22,947 nt of DNA from assembly GCA_938037185.1 (NCBI GenBank), contig CALHQK010000105.1, positions 1 to 22,947 on the forward strand. Direction: 5' to 3'. Under the pieces are notes generated by a model. The model was not told the DNA's origin, did no database searches, and saw nothing but the letters and a program-made list of their open reading frames with translations. Of the stretch, positions 1 to 8,200 are shown piece after piece. The number at the start of each line of letters is the position of its first letter. The first letter of the stretch is position 1. The DNA is from an uncultured Riemerella sp. (GTDB lineage Bacteria; Bacteroidota; Bacteroidia; Flavobacteriales; Weeksellaceae). The position numbers and the translations under genes were made by a program.

Positions 1-1526
1 AGCACTTCTATTTTTACGGCTTCGTTGTTGCTCAGCGGAAAACGGTCTTTGATTTCCATGCTGATTTGTTCTTTCTTGTTATTTTTGATGACTAAATCAT
101 ATGTAACCACCTTTTCGCGGTAAGAAGAGAGGAATTTCTCGCCGGATTTATCTTGGATATCTTCTCTTCTGATGCTGATTTTCGGGTCGTTGCCCAGCGT
201 GATGTTCATTTCATTGTTGGTTTGGTCTGGGCTGACGCGTGTTTCACCGATATACATGTTCTCAAAGATGACACTCGCAGGCGCAGAAACCAAATGATAC
301 TTGCTGAAATCCTTTACTTTTGCTAAAAGATAGGCTTCTCTCCTGTAATTAGGCGCAGTGAAGTATTGATAATCGGCAGGGATTTTCTGCTGATAAAGAC
401 TGATGAGGTGGTCTTCGTTATTGGACAAGATATCGTAAGGAATGTCTATATCATAGCTGGTGTTGAGTTCGTTTGCATTGACATTAAACCCAGCGTAGCC
501 TACAGTTACACCTTCGACACGACCTTCTAAAGCATTGGATTGAACATCGTACACTTCTTTATTTACACTTCCCATTCCTCTGATTCTTATGGCAGCAGAT
601 TTGTCGGCAATTTTTTCTTCCCTTAGGATTTCTCTTTCTTTCGGGCTTTGTGCATAGATGAACCAAGGGCTTACCGTAGGAGCATAGTTGTTTCTGGAAG
701 AATTTCCATTGATAAGGGTAAGTTTTACGCCTTTCCAGTCTAGTCCTGTATTTTGTTTTACAGTAGCCTTGAAGGTTACATCCAGCGGAGCAGAGATTTT
801 ATCAGCCTTTATCTCGTAGTAAGGCTTCCAAGAGACATTGTCTGTAAGATAGTTGATATTCAGTTTGATATTTCCAGCCGTAGGAGACATTAGTTTTAGA
901 ACAATTACGCCATCTGCAAACTCTTCTGCTTCCTTCTGTTCTTTAGTTTTTAGGCTGCTTTTCAGTCGGGAAAGTTTTTTGCTGAGGTCATCGCCTTTTG
1001 TTCTGAGGGAAACGAGTTTGTTTTCCAGCTCTATTCTCTTGTTGGTGTAGAACTCGGTCAGCTGTGTCAGCTGTGCAACATTGGAGGAATTGCTTCCTAC
1101 CAGCACGGTTTGATTTTTATCCAAAAGTTCCACAGCTTTCTTGTTGGCATCCAGCTCTATTCGGTTTTTAGAGATGAGGTTTTCCACGATTTTGATGCTG
1201 TCATTCACTTTTTTAATCTGTGGATTGGTGGTATCCATTTTAAAATCTGTGGAATAATCATCGGTAAACTGCGAGGAAAGAATAGAAATGTTCTTGCTGT
1301 TTACGCCGATTTGGATAGTTTTTTCGTTAATCTCCTCCGAGATGTTGCCAATCACTATTTCGGAAATTCCCGAAGGAACACTGAAACTTACTGTGTTTTG
1401 CAGTTCTGCAGAGTTTCTATACACTTTCACGGCAGTTACTTTTGCCTTTGTGTAAATGGGTTTTTGTGCGAAAAATAAATTTGCTGAAAGCAAAAATAGA
1501 AACGCAAATAAAGAATGTCTTTTCAT
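1..1526 (-). CDS. MuiA-like DUF4139 family protein, 3' end off window
   Basis: I translated this by hand from the ATG at 1526; the frame stays open to the left edge (508 codons), so the C-terminus is missing. It begins with a signal peptide (MKRHSLF..., likely cleavage after FFA near residue 20), followed by a DUF4140-like N-terminal domain and a charged, coiled-coil-like segment around residues 95-180. The rest resembles DUF4139, with stretches such as DWKGVKLTLINGN, YLLAKVKDF and IFENMYIG. This matches the 'mucoidy inhibitor MuiA' family, whose biochemical role is unknown; a cell-envelope location is inferred from the signal peptide. Residues about 313-343 carry two motifs (IRIRGMGS and SNALEGRVEGVTVG) that look like TonB/SusC plug-domain signatures, see findings. 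It lies 47 bases downstream of the DUF2459 gene on the same strand. I saw no consensus promoter in that gap, so readthrough is possible. Confidence 0.8.
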   Translation of the reverse strand, partial: MKRHSLFAFLFLLSANLFFAQKPIYTKAKVTAVKVYRNSAELQNTVSFSVPSGISEIVIGNISEEINEKTIQIGVNSKNISILSSQFTDDYSTDFKMDTTNPQIKKVNDSIKIVENLISKNRIELDANKKAVELLDKNQTVLVGSNSSNVAQLTQLTEFYTNKRIELENKLVSLRTKGDDLSKKLSRLKSSLKTKEQKEAEEFADGVIVLKLMSPTAGNIKLNINYLTDNVSWKPYYEIKADKISAPLDVTFKATVKQNTGLDWKGVKLTLINGNSSRNNYAPTVSPWFIYAQSPKEREILREEKIADKSAAIRIRGMGSVNKEVYDVQSNALEGRVEGVTVGYAGFNVNANELNTSYDIDIPYDILSNNEDHLISLYQQKIPADYQYFTAPNYRREAYLLAKVKDFSKYHLVSAPASVIFENMYIGETRVSPDQTNNEMNITLGNDPKISIRREDIQDKSGEKFLSSYREKVVTYDLVIKNNKKEQISMEIKDRFPLSNNEAVKIEV

Positions 1527-1573
1527 AATTAAATAAATTTATCAGCGCTAAGTTAAGAAATTAGAATGAAAAA

Positions 1574-2254
1574 TTAACGATAATGATAAAAAATTCCAAA
1601 ATCGGAAGGAGTCCACAGTGCTGCCTTTTGTCCCGCTGCTTTTAGTCCGTTATTCGCCCAAGTGTTACAGGTCTGCATGAAATTATAGCTTTCTTTGGCA
1701 TCGTAGAAAGCGTCATTTTTTCCATAAACTGCATCCGTTTTTATTAAAATGAAATTTCCGTTTTCATCTTGTTTGAACTGGTTTTTGATGAATTTTACCA
1801 AATCGCTGTATTGCTTTTCGGTCAGCATTATTTTCTTACAGTCATCATTTTCCTGCATTTTTTCGTAGAAAGTGCAGTGCATGGCAGATTCACTCATCCA
1901 GAAAGCGGCTTTTATTGCCGTAGAAACCTTTAAATCAGCCCAAGTGGGTGTATCCAGATAAAATCCCTTGTCTCCCCAGCCGATGCCCACATAGGTGAAA
2001 TCAGTTCTTTTGGAAAGTGTATTTTCAAAAGGAATCTGCTGGCTCCAGTCTATAATTTCCGTTTTGATGGGAACCACCAAATCCGTATGCATTCCATTGG
2101 TATAAATATACATAGGAATGGTTTTCGGGTCGGAGGTTTCCTCAGCAGGAACTTTTATCAATGGAAGCAAAAGCCCCAAAACAATATACAATCCGACTAT
2201 CCCCAGCAGAACGCCAATGGTTTTTAAAATGAAAACAAATGCCTTTTTCATCAA
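1574..2254 (-). CDS. DUF2459 / TIGR02117 family membrane-anchored protein
   Basis: The 226-residue protein starts with a single hydrophobic segment (about residues 8-33), acting as a signal anchor or uncleaved signal. The remaining soluble part should lie outside the inner membrane. Conserved-looking family motifs are NGMHTDLVVPI (His56), YVGIGWGDKGFY and a C-terminal TCNTWANNGLKAAG (Cys196). These fit TIGR02117/DUF2459, a family of unknown function first noted near urease genes; there is no urease here. The His-early, Cys-late order with a polar residue after Cys resembles circularly permuted NlpC/P60 (papain-like) proteins, but this is my inference. Two ATGs are adjacent (2254 and 2251) and cannot be separated. 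The gene follows the ABC-F gene by 15 bases on the same strand, so the two are probably cotranscribed. Confidence 0.8.
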   Translation of the reverse strand: MMKKAFVFILKTIGVLLGIVGLYIVLGLLLPLIKVPAEETSDPKTIPMYIYTNGMHTDLVVPIKTEIIDWSQQIPFENTLSKRTDFTYVGIGWGDKGFYLDTPTWADLKVSTAIKAAFWMSESAMHCTFYEKMQENDDCKKIMLTEKQYSDLVKFIKNQFKQDENGNFILIKTDAVYGKNDAFYDAKESYNFMQTCNTWANNGLKAAGQKAALWTPSDFGIFYHYR

Positions 2255-2269
2255 AAGTTTTTTAGAGGA

Positions 2270-4189
2270 TTACTCCAAATTTTCCATAATTTCTTCCCAT
2301 TCTTTCATGATTTCCGCCAGCTCTTCTTTCAGTTGGTTGTATTTTTTCAGTTCTTCATCAGTAGGATTAGTTTTACTGAAAATTTCTTCTAAACCAGCGA
2401 TTTCTGTTTCATAATCGGCAATTTTCTCTTCTGTTTTTTTGAGTTTATTTTGCAGATTTTTCTGTTCTTTGCTGATGAAAGTGTTTTTTGCAGGTTCAGT
2501 TTTTACAGGCTCGGCTTTCTCTTTTATTTCAGGTTTTTCGCTCAGTTTCGCTTTTTCTATGGAAACTTCGCGGATGCTTTCTTTTTGGCGGTAATCCAAA
2601 TATTCATCAATATTCCCCAAAAATTCTTTCATCTGCCCATCTCGGAATTCAAAAATTTTGTCGCAGAGCCCTTGTAGGAATTCTCGGTCGTGAGAAATCA
2701 CGATGAGCGTTCCCTCAAAGTTCTGGAGAGCCAATTTGATAATTTCCTTGGACTGGATATCGAGGTGGTTGGTCGGCTCGTCCATGATAAGCGTATTAAA
2801 AGGGCGAAGGAGCAGTTTGCACAGCGCCAGTCGGTTTCTTTCTCCCCCAGAAAGCACTTTGGTCTTTTTGCTTACGGCATCCCCTTGGAAAAGGAAGCTT
2901 CCCAGTAGGTCTCTTACGCGCGGGCGGGTCTCTTCCGTAGCGGCATCTTCGGCTTCTTGGAGAACGGTTTTATTAGGGTCAAGGACTTCTTCTTGGTTTT
3001 GGGCAAAATACCCAATGTTCACATTGTGCCCAAGTGTCCAGCTCCCTGTGTAATCTTTGGTTACGCCCGCAAGTATCTTTGCGAGGGTGGTTTTTCCTTG
3101 TCCGTTTTGTCCCAAAAGGGCAATTTTTTCTCCTCTTTGAACGAAGAAATTCACATGGTCAAAAACCTGCTTGTCGCCGTAGGCTTTTCCTAAATTTTCA
3201 GCCTCGAAGATGACTTTCCCAGGCGTGATACTCGGCTGGAAACGAATATTGAATTTAGAAACATCCTCATTGTCTATTTCTATTCGCTCTATTTTTTCTA
3301 ATTTTTTAATCAAAGACTGAGCAAAACTTGCCTTTGTAGCCGAAGCACGGAAGCGATTGATATTGTCCTCCATTTGTTTGATTTCGGCATCTTGGTTTTT
3401 CTTCGCCTGCTCGAGTTTTTCTCTTCGTTCTTTGTTTAGTTCAAGGTATTTGGTGTAGTTGGCTTTATAATCGTCAATTTTTTTATTATTGATGTCAAAA
3501 GTTCGGTTGCAGACAGCGGTCATGAACTGCTTGTCGTGGCTCACGAGGACGATAGCGCCAGGGTAGTCTTTCAAAAAGTTTTCCAGCCAAATGATAGATT
3601 CCATATCGAGGTGGTTGGTAGGCTCATCCAGCAGCATCAGGTCGTTCTTTTGCAGGAGAAGTTTGGCTAATTCTATTCTCATTCGCCAGCCGCCAGAGAA
3701 TTCATCGGTGATTTTATTAAAATCCTCCGCCTTAAATCCCAGCCCGAGCAGCACTTTTTCTACATCTCCTTCTAGGTTGTAGGCATCGTGGTGGTGTAGA
3801 AGGTCGTTTAGTTCGGTCATTCTCTCAATGAGGTCATGGTAGGCTTGGCTCTCGTAATCCGTGCGGGTAGCGAGCTGATGATTAACCTCGTCCAGCTCTG
3901 CTTTCATGGCGTTTATCTTCTCAAAAGCCTGCATAGTCTCATCCCAAACGGTTCTTCCTTTCACAAAATCCAAATCTTGTTTAAGGAAGCCAATGGTAAT
4001 GTTTCCCTCGGGAATCACATTTCCTTCATAGAAACTGATTTCGCCCGAAAGCATCTTTAAGAGCGTAGATTTCCCAGCGCCATTTTTCCCAACTAAGCCT
4101 ATTTTGTCTTCTCTTTTAATCGTAAAATTCACATTTTGAAACAAATAGTTCCCTGAATGATGTAATCCTAATCCCTGAACTGAAAGCAT
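2270..4189 (-). CDS. ABC-F family ATPase (Uup/YheS-like)
   Basis: This 639-residue protein has two ABC ATPase domains and no membrane segments, the ABC-F pattern. Domain 1 has Walker A GKNGAGKST at residues 34-42, signature FSGGW at 164-168 and LLDEPTNHLD ending at 195. Domain 2 has Walker A GQNGQGKTT at 360-368, LSGGE at 446-450 and DEPTNHLD at 470-477. Between them (about 235-310) lies the charged helical interdomain linker that in known ABC-F proteins enters the ribosomal E site. A Lys/Glu-rich tail at about 560-639 looks like the C-terminal coiled coil of Uup-type members. Family members act on ribosomes (EttA, YheS, Uup) or protect them from antibiotics. Nothing here marks it as a resistance factor, and the full tail suggests a housekeeping role. 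The second catalytic Glu of each domain is present (DEP), so both sites should hydrolyse ATP. Confidence 0.9.
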   Translation of the reverse strand: MLSVQGLGLHHSGNYLFQNVNFTIKREDKIGLVGKNGAGKSTLLKMLSGEISFYEGNVIPEGNITIGFLKQDLDFVKGRTVWDETMQAFEKINAMKAELDEVNHQLATRTDYESQAYHDLIERMTELNDLLHHHDAYNLEGDVEKVLLGLGFKAEDFNKITDEFSGGWRMRIELAKLLLQKNDLMLLDEPTNHLDMESIIWLENFLKDYPGAIVLVSHDKQFMTAVCNRTFDINNKKIDDYKANYTKYLELNKERREKLEQAKKNQDAEIKQMEDNINRFRASATKASFAQSLIKKLEKIERIEIDNEDVSKFNIRFQPSITPGKVIFEAENLGKAYGDKQVFDHVNFFVQRGEKIALLGQNGQGKTTLAKILAGVTKDYTGSWTLGHNVNIGYFAQNQEEVLDPNKTVLQEAEDAATEETRPRVRDLLGSFLFQGDAVSKKTKVLSGGERNRLALCKLLLRPFNTLIMDEPTNHLDIQSKEIIKLALQNFEGTLIVISHDREFLQGLCDKIFEFRDGQMKEFLGNIDEYLDYRQKESIREVSIEKAKLSEKPEIKEKAEPVKTEPAKNTFISKEQKNLQNKLKKTEEKIADYETEIAGLEEIFSKTNPTDEELKKYNQLKEELAEIMKEWEEIMENLE

Positions 4190-4220
4190 ATTTTATGTAA
4201 AAAGTTTTTAAAATAATCGG

Positions 4221-4228
4221 CAAAAATA
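4221..4228 (-). promoter_or_regulatory. Possible -7 element for the ABC-F gene
   Basis: On the minus strand the sequence reads TATTTTTG, which fits the Bacteroidota -7 consensus TAnnTTTG and lies about 30 bases before the ABC-F ATG. I do not see a matching TTG about 20 bases upstream, so support comes from the -7 box and its position only. If real, it separates ABC-F transcription from the upstream fic gene. Confidence 0.35.
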
Positions 4229-4239
4229 GTGAATTTATC

Positions 4240-4788
4240 TTATTCCTCTTTCTTATATCCTTCATAATAGTAGGATTGCTCAATACCTTTGAAAATAATT
4301 TCTCTGTTTTCGGTCTCTGAGGTGAGGTTTTCTTTCAAAAGGAAACGGATTTCCAAATCATTGATAGGACTTCTTTCCATTGCTTGTAAATAAAGGGTTT
4401 TGTCTACGAATTGCCAGTTTATTACTTTATTAAGGCGTTTTTTCAAAATTAAATCCAGCCAAATGCGCATGGTTCTTCCATTTCCTTCCATGAATGGGTG
4501 GGCGATGTTCATCTCTACATATTTAGCGATGATTTCCTCAAAGGTGTTTTCTGGCATCTGCTCTATTTTTGGGAGAATTTCATTGAGATAGAGAGCATTG
4601 GCAAAACGGAAGCCTCCTTTGGAAATATTTTTGTCTCGAATCTTTCCTGCAAAATCATACAATCCGCCGAAAATATATTTGTGGATTTGTTGTAATCCTT
4701 TGGTAGTGCCTATTTCCATTCGTTCTATATCTCCACTTTCAAAGAGCTGAAAGGCTTTTTGCAGACTTTTTTCGTCTATTTGTTTCAT
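4240..4788 (-). CDS. fic: Class III Fic protein adenylyltransferase
   Basis: Fic enzymes transfer AMP from ATP to hydroxyl side chains of target proteins. This 182-residue protein is a single Fic domain with a complete active-site motif HPFMEGNGRTMR at residues 97-108: catalytic His97, the GNG anion-binding loop and two Arg. The target-docking flap is at about 55-64 (ISKGGFRFAN). The C-terminus carries Ser172-YYY-Glu176-Gly177, which fits the inhibitory (S/T)xxxE(G/N) motif. Its C-terminal position defines class III Fic proteins, the type of Neisseria meningitidis NmFic, in which the Glu blocks productive ATP binding until the oligomer dissociates. From memory the resemblance to NmFic runs over the whole length. 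NmFic and relatives modify DNA gyrase/topoisomerase IV subunits; the target here is inferred only. No separate antitoxin gene is next to it, consistent with built-in inhibition. The gene ends 50 bases before the ABC-F start. Confidence 0.93.
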   Translation of the reverse strand: MKQIDEKSLQKAFQLFESGDIERMEIGTTKGLQQIHKYIFGGLYDFAGKIRDKNISKGGFRFANALYLNEILPKIEQMPENTFEEIIAKYVEMNIAHPFMEGNGRTMRIWLDLILKKRLNKVINWQFVDKTLYLQAMERSPINDLEIRFLLKENLTSETENREIIFKGIEQSYYYEGYKKEE

Positions 4789-4888
4789 TTTTTGATTTTA
4801 AACTTTACAAAAATATAAAATAAATTCAGATAAAAAGTCGGTTTTTTAGCCTAAAAAATACTAAATTAGCAAGAGAAATTCAAATAAA

Positions 4889-6412
4889 ATGAAAGCCAGA
4901 TTTTTAAAAATAGGATTTGTTCTATTGTTTTTATTTTCAGTGTTTTATGAGGTAAAAGCAAGTGACTGCTACCGCTACCATACAAGGCTGGAAACCAGTG
5001 TAAAAGTGGAAAAAGGCAAGGTGTTTTTGGTAAATATTATAAAAGACCCTAATGGAATAAGTGTTGTTTCTTATGGGAAAAAACTCTTGGAAGGAGTTTC
5101 GCCGAAAGATGCACGATTTGTCAGTAGTAATGGTGATTATACGATAGTTGCGGATGCTTATTTTTACTATGTTTTTCCCGATAGTGAGGTTGTTTTTGAG
5201 AAATATAAAAGCACGAAAATCATTGGAAGTGAGAAAGTTACCAAAGTGATGGATGGTAATTTGTTCTTAATCGGTGGTGTGTGGCATTATTTAGATTTTA
5301 ATATTTATAGTAATGAGTTTAAGTTTGTTCCCATTCCTGAATTTCCTGTAAATCCTGTTGTTTTGGCTTCTGGATACAGATCTAATGATGGGTATTTCTA
5401 CATTATGAAAGATGATAAAAAGGTGTATTCTTATCGTGTGGATCAGAAAAAAATGCAGGATTACCCAAATTTAGACCCTAAAACTACTCAGATTTTTAAA
5501 GAAAACGATACTAAGTTTTTCCTTTACGATGAAGATACTTTCTATTTGGTGGATTTCCCAGTTTTTACCAATGTTACGGCAGAATTTAGAAAGCAGGGTT
5601 TTAGTGGTGATTTTAACAATCTGAAAGTGAGACAGATATGGCTAGGGCATTGTCTTGATTTTGGTAATGAGGGAGGAATTTGGTTTTACTCTTTGGCTTC
5701 GCTTAAGGGTATAGGCGATGTTCATTTTGTGGCTAGTAAAGCTGAGTTTAAGCCAGAAAGTAAATTGTTTTTTTATAAAGACAGGGCTTATTTAGACTTA
5801 CGAAATGAATTGGATATTTCGGAAGTTAAACATAAAGAAAAGCTGAAACAGGTTTTTGAGGATGTTTATAGCGATGGAGAGAATAACTATGAGCTTAGAT
5901 TAGGAATGAATAGTGATGCGAAATTAGTATTAAATCCAAGCCTTCAGAATGTTGATTTTGAGAAGTTTGTGTTTTATAAAAATCAAGGGCTTTATTCGTA
6001 TAAAGGGCAGCCAGTGTTTTGGGCGGATGGTAAAAATCTGTTTTACTGGGAGAGTGAGAGTAAAACGAAGAAAAATATATCTTCTTATAAATCAAAGATT
6101 AAGGATTTGAAATTGGCTTTTGCATTTGATGATAAAATATTGATAGAAAAAAAGATAATAAAAAATATCGGAGATTTCGCGACGATGGAGTTTGTGGGTT
6201 CTTCTGTAGAGGTGGTTTCTCCTTGTGATGGCAATGGAAAATCTTCCGTAAAGGTGAATTATGTATATTATTTCAGGGATAAAAATGCTCTTTATCTATA
6301 CAAAAGCGGGCAGGAAGGCTTGAAAAAATTAAATGTTGCCAATCCGAAAGAATACACTGAGGAAACTTTCTTGGAGAAGATTTTTGGGAAGAATTTTATC
6401 GTGGAAAAATAA
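4889..6412 (+). CDS. Exported DKNYY-like repeat protein
   Basis: The 507-residue protein starts with a clear signal peptide (MKARFLK, a hydrophobic core, likely cleavage after VKA or KAS near residue 25), so it is exported. The body contains repeated short Asp/Lys-Tyr/Phe units, for example KDDKKVYSYR, DEDTFYLVD, YKDRAYLD, DGKNLFYW and RDKNALYLYK. These resemble the DKNYY family, beta-rich repeats of unknown function common in Bacteroidota and some other bacteria. The spacing suggests a propeller or solenoid of irregular repeats, which is inference. No catalytic motif is visible. Cysteines are few: near the start of the mature protein, at LGHC, and in SPCDGNG. It stands 100 bases from the divergent fic gene and about 130 bases before gldJ, with no terminator seen between it and gldJ. 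I cannot assign a function. Confidence 0.65.
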   Translation: MKARFLKIGFVLLFLFSVFYEVKASDCYRYHTRLETSVKVEKGKVFLVNIIKDPNGISVVSYGKKLLEGVSPKDARFVSSNGDYTIVADAYFYYVFPDSEVVFEKYKSTKIIGSEKVTKVMDGNLFLIGGVWHYLDFNIYSNEFKFVPIPEFPVNPVVLASGYRSNDGYFYIMKDDKKVYSYRVDQKKMQDYPNLDPKTTQIFKENDTKFFLYDEDTFYLVDFPVFTNVTAEFRKQGFSGDFNNLKVRQIWLGHCLDFGNEGGIWFYSLASLKGIGDVHFVASKAEFKPESKLFFYKDRAYLDLRNELDISEVKHKEKLKQVFEDVYSDGENNYELRLGMNSDAKLVLNPSLQNVDFEKFVFYKNQGLYSYKGQPVFWADGKNLFYWESESKTKKNISSYKSKIKDLKLAFAFDDKILIEKKIIKNIGDFATMEFVGSSVEVVSPCDGNGKSSVKVNYVYYFRDKNALYLYKSGQEGLKKLNVANPKEYTEETFLEKIFGKNFIVEK

Positions 6413-6471
6413 ATTTTTAAGGTTAAAAATAATAAAAATAAAATTTTATCGTTAAAAAAATGATATATATT

Positions 6472-6502
6472 TTGGATAAAAGAAATAATTTATTTTTCTT
6501 TG
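6472..6502 (+). promoter_or_regulatory. Probable promoter of gldJ
   Basis: TTG at 6472-6474 is followed after 20 bases by TTTCTTTG (6495-6502). This matches the Bacteroidota vegetative promoter (TTG, 19-21 bases, TAnnTTTG) with one mismatch in the TA pair. Transcription would start about 6 bases further on, giving a leader of roughly 30 bases before the ATG at 6542. The spacing supports the call; the imperfect -7 box limits confidence. Confidence 0.45.
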
Positions 6503-6541
6503 TACTCTGAAATTAAGAATAGTATATATTTTAGGAATATT

Positions 6542-8158
6542 ATGAAAAAATTAAGATTATTCTCATTGTCTGCTTTGAGTGCTATCACTATCCTTACAAG
6601 TTGTGGGGGGAATAGTAATGTTAAAAGTGGAGGTGGAACAAAGAGTTTTACAAGTAAGACAGGATGGAAACCAAATGACCAAAGAGGTTGGTTTTTCACA
6701 GGTAAAGAGCAAAAACAAAAAGGATGGCCAGGGATGGTATATGTAGGTGGCGGTTCTTTTGTAATGGGATTGGTAAAGGATGATGTAATGCATGATTGGA
6801 ATAATACTCCAAGAAGAATGCAGGTAAGCTCATTCTTTATAGGTGAAACTGAAATTACCAACTACGAATACCGTGAGTATGTGACTTGGTTGAAATTCGT
6901 TTTCCCAGCATCTGACCCTAATTTTAAAAATATTTATTCAGGGGCACTGCCAGATACTTTAGTTTGGAATAACAAACTTTCTAGAAATGATTATTCTGAG
7001 ACTTATTTCCGTTCTCCAGAGTATGATTATTATCCAGTAGTTGGGGTGTCATGGATTCAAGCATCTAGATATTGTGACTGGCTTACTGATAGAGCAAATG
7101 AAAAAGCCCTTATGGATAAAGGAGTGATCAAAAAAGATTACTATGCAAATGAATCTAACAACCAAGGGGATAATACTTTTAATTTAGATAAATTTAGATC
7201 TAATGACCCAGAAATGCAGTCTTATGTAGATCAGAAAAGAGTAGAGAAGACAACAGGTATTAAAACAAAAAATACTAAAATTCAGTCTGCTAATAGAAAT
7301 GCTACTGCAGGTGTAGTTACTAGATTTAGACTTCCTACAGAAGTAGAATGGGAATATGCAGCCCTTGGACTTCAAAAAAATAGAGATTATAATAACTATT
7401 TAGGAAAAACTCCGAAAGAGGATCAGTTAAGAGGAAAGAGAGGTGCTTTCAAAGGAATGTATCTTGAAAACTTTAAACAAGGTAGAGGAGACTATTCTGG
7501 TATTGCAGGATGGAATAATGATGGTTCTCCAGCAACATCTGATGTGAAAAGATATCCGTCTAATGACTTAGGAATCTATGGTATGTTTGGGAATGTTGCA
7601 GAATGGACATCTGATGTATACAGACCTATTATAGATGAAGAAGCTAATGACTTCAATTATTATAGAGGTAACATGATTGTTGAATCTGTGAAAAATCCAG
7701 ATGGAACTTATAAGAAAATAACAGGAAATACTATAAAGTATGATACCTTAAATGATGGAAGACTTGTATATAAAGGATTGCCTGGTCAATATGAAAGAGT
7801 TGTAAAACAAGATAATAAGAACTATATGGATGGTGACTTTATGTCTTCATTAGAATCTGGTTACGGAAAAGTTCTTGATGATAGTGCTTCCGCTAAGTTC
7901 AGCATGTATAACTCTGTGAAGAGAAGATTTATAGTAGATGGGCAAGGAAAAGTAGTCCTTCAGAAAGATGATAAGCAAAGATCTTCTAAAATGTCTAATA
8001 CCATAAGAGTAGTAAAAGGAGGTTCATGGAGAGATACAGCTTATTGGCTGGATCCAGGACAGAGAAGATTTAAGGATGAAAATAAAGCTTATGGATGGAT
8101 TGGTTTCCGTGTTGCTCAAGATGCAAAAGATAAATTAAACCAAAGATCTAGAAGATAA
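6542..8158 (+). CDS. gldJ: GldJ, type IX secretion / gliding motility lipoprotein
   Basis: GldJ is an outer-membrane lipoprotein needed for type IX protein secretion and gliding in flavobacteria, where it stabilises GldK. I start it at 6542 because that gives a clean lipoprotein signal with lipobox LTSC (Cys21); the upstream in-frame ATG at 6500 would put 14 odd residues in front. The 538-residue protein, close to the usual length, has a sulfatase-modifying-factor (FGE/SUMF1) fold from about residue 63 to near the end. Blocks include MVYVGGGSFVMG, IGETEITNYEYREYV, GVSWIQASRYCDWL, FRLPTEVEWEYAA, YGMFGNVAEWTSD and VVKGGSWRD. The C-terminal FGE active-site cysteines are absent, as expected for a structural Gld protein. 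GldK has the same fold, but the murF neighbour downstream is the known gldJ context. Secretion may be the main role if the species does not glide. Confidence 0.88.
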   Translation: MKKLRLFSLSALSAITILTSCGGNSNVKSGGGTKSFTSKTGWKPNDQRGWFFTGKEQKQKGWPGMVYVGGGSFVMGLVKDDVMHDWNNTPRRMQVSSFFIGETEITNYEYREYVTWLKFVFPASDPNFKNIYSGALPDTLVWNNKLSRNDYSETYFRSPEYDYYPVVGVSWIQASRYCDWLTDRANEKALMDKGVIKKDYYANESNNQGDNTFNLDKFRSNDPEMQSYVDQKRVEKTTGIKTKNTKIQSANRNATAGVVTRFRLPTEVEWEYAALGLQKNRDYNNYLGKTPKEDQLRGKRGAFKGMYLENFKQGRGDYSGIAGWNNDGSPATSDVKRYPSNDLGIYGMFGNVAEWTSDVYRPIIDEEANDFNYYRGNMIVESVKNPDGTYKKITGNTIKYDTLNDGRLVYKGLPGQYERVVKQDNKNYMDGDFMSSLESGYGKVLDDSASAKFSMYNSVKRRFIVDGQGKVVLQKDDKQRSSKMSNTIRVVKGGSWRDTAYWLDPGQRRFKDENKAYGWIGFRVAQDAKDKLNQRSRR

Positions 8159-8170
8159 CAATTAATTATA

Positions 8171-8200
8171 AAAATCCTTTCCAAAATTGGAAAGGATTTT
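8171..8200 (+). terminator. Strong hairpin terminator after gldJ
   Basis: A perfect 14-base-pair inverted repeat (AAAATCCTTTCCAA with TTGGAAAGGATTTT, two-base loop as drawn, or 12 pairs and a six-base loop in practice) begins 12 bases after the gldJ stop. The 3' arm ends in a short T run. It should stop gldJ transcription and it ends only 13 bases before the murF start codon. Confidence 0.8.

Noticed and set aside
1110..1478. 122-codon plus-strand frame near the left edge
   Set aside because: Antisense to the MuiA-like gene, which is continuous over 508 codons with family motifs.
1..1526. Possible frameshift in the MuiA-like gene
   Set aside because: Initial frame counting seemed off by one, but recounting put the ATG at 1526 and the frame is open and family-like throughout; no frameshift is needed.
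2270..4189. Reading the ABC-F gene as an antibiotic-resistance factor
   Set aside because: ABC-F resistance proteins and housekeeping members share the same motifs; the Uup-like C-terminal tail and core-genome context favour housekeeping.
4808..4815. TATTTTTG on the minus strand as a fic promoter
   Set aside because: The -7 box fits, but the region is so A/T-rich that a chance match is likely and no TTG is found upstream.
6490..6861. 123-codon minus-strand frame over the gldJ start
   Set aside because: Antisense to the GldJ signal peptide and first domain; proline/leucine-rich composition typical of a shadow, no family resemblance.
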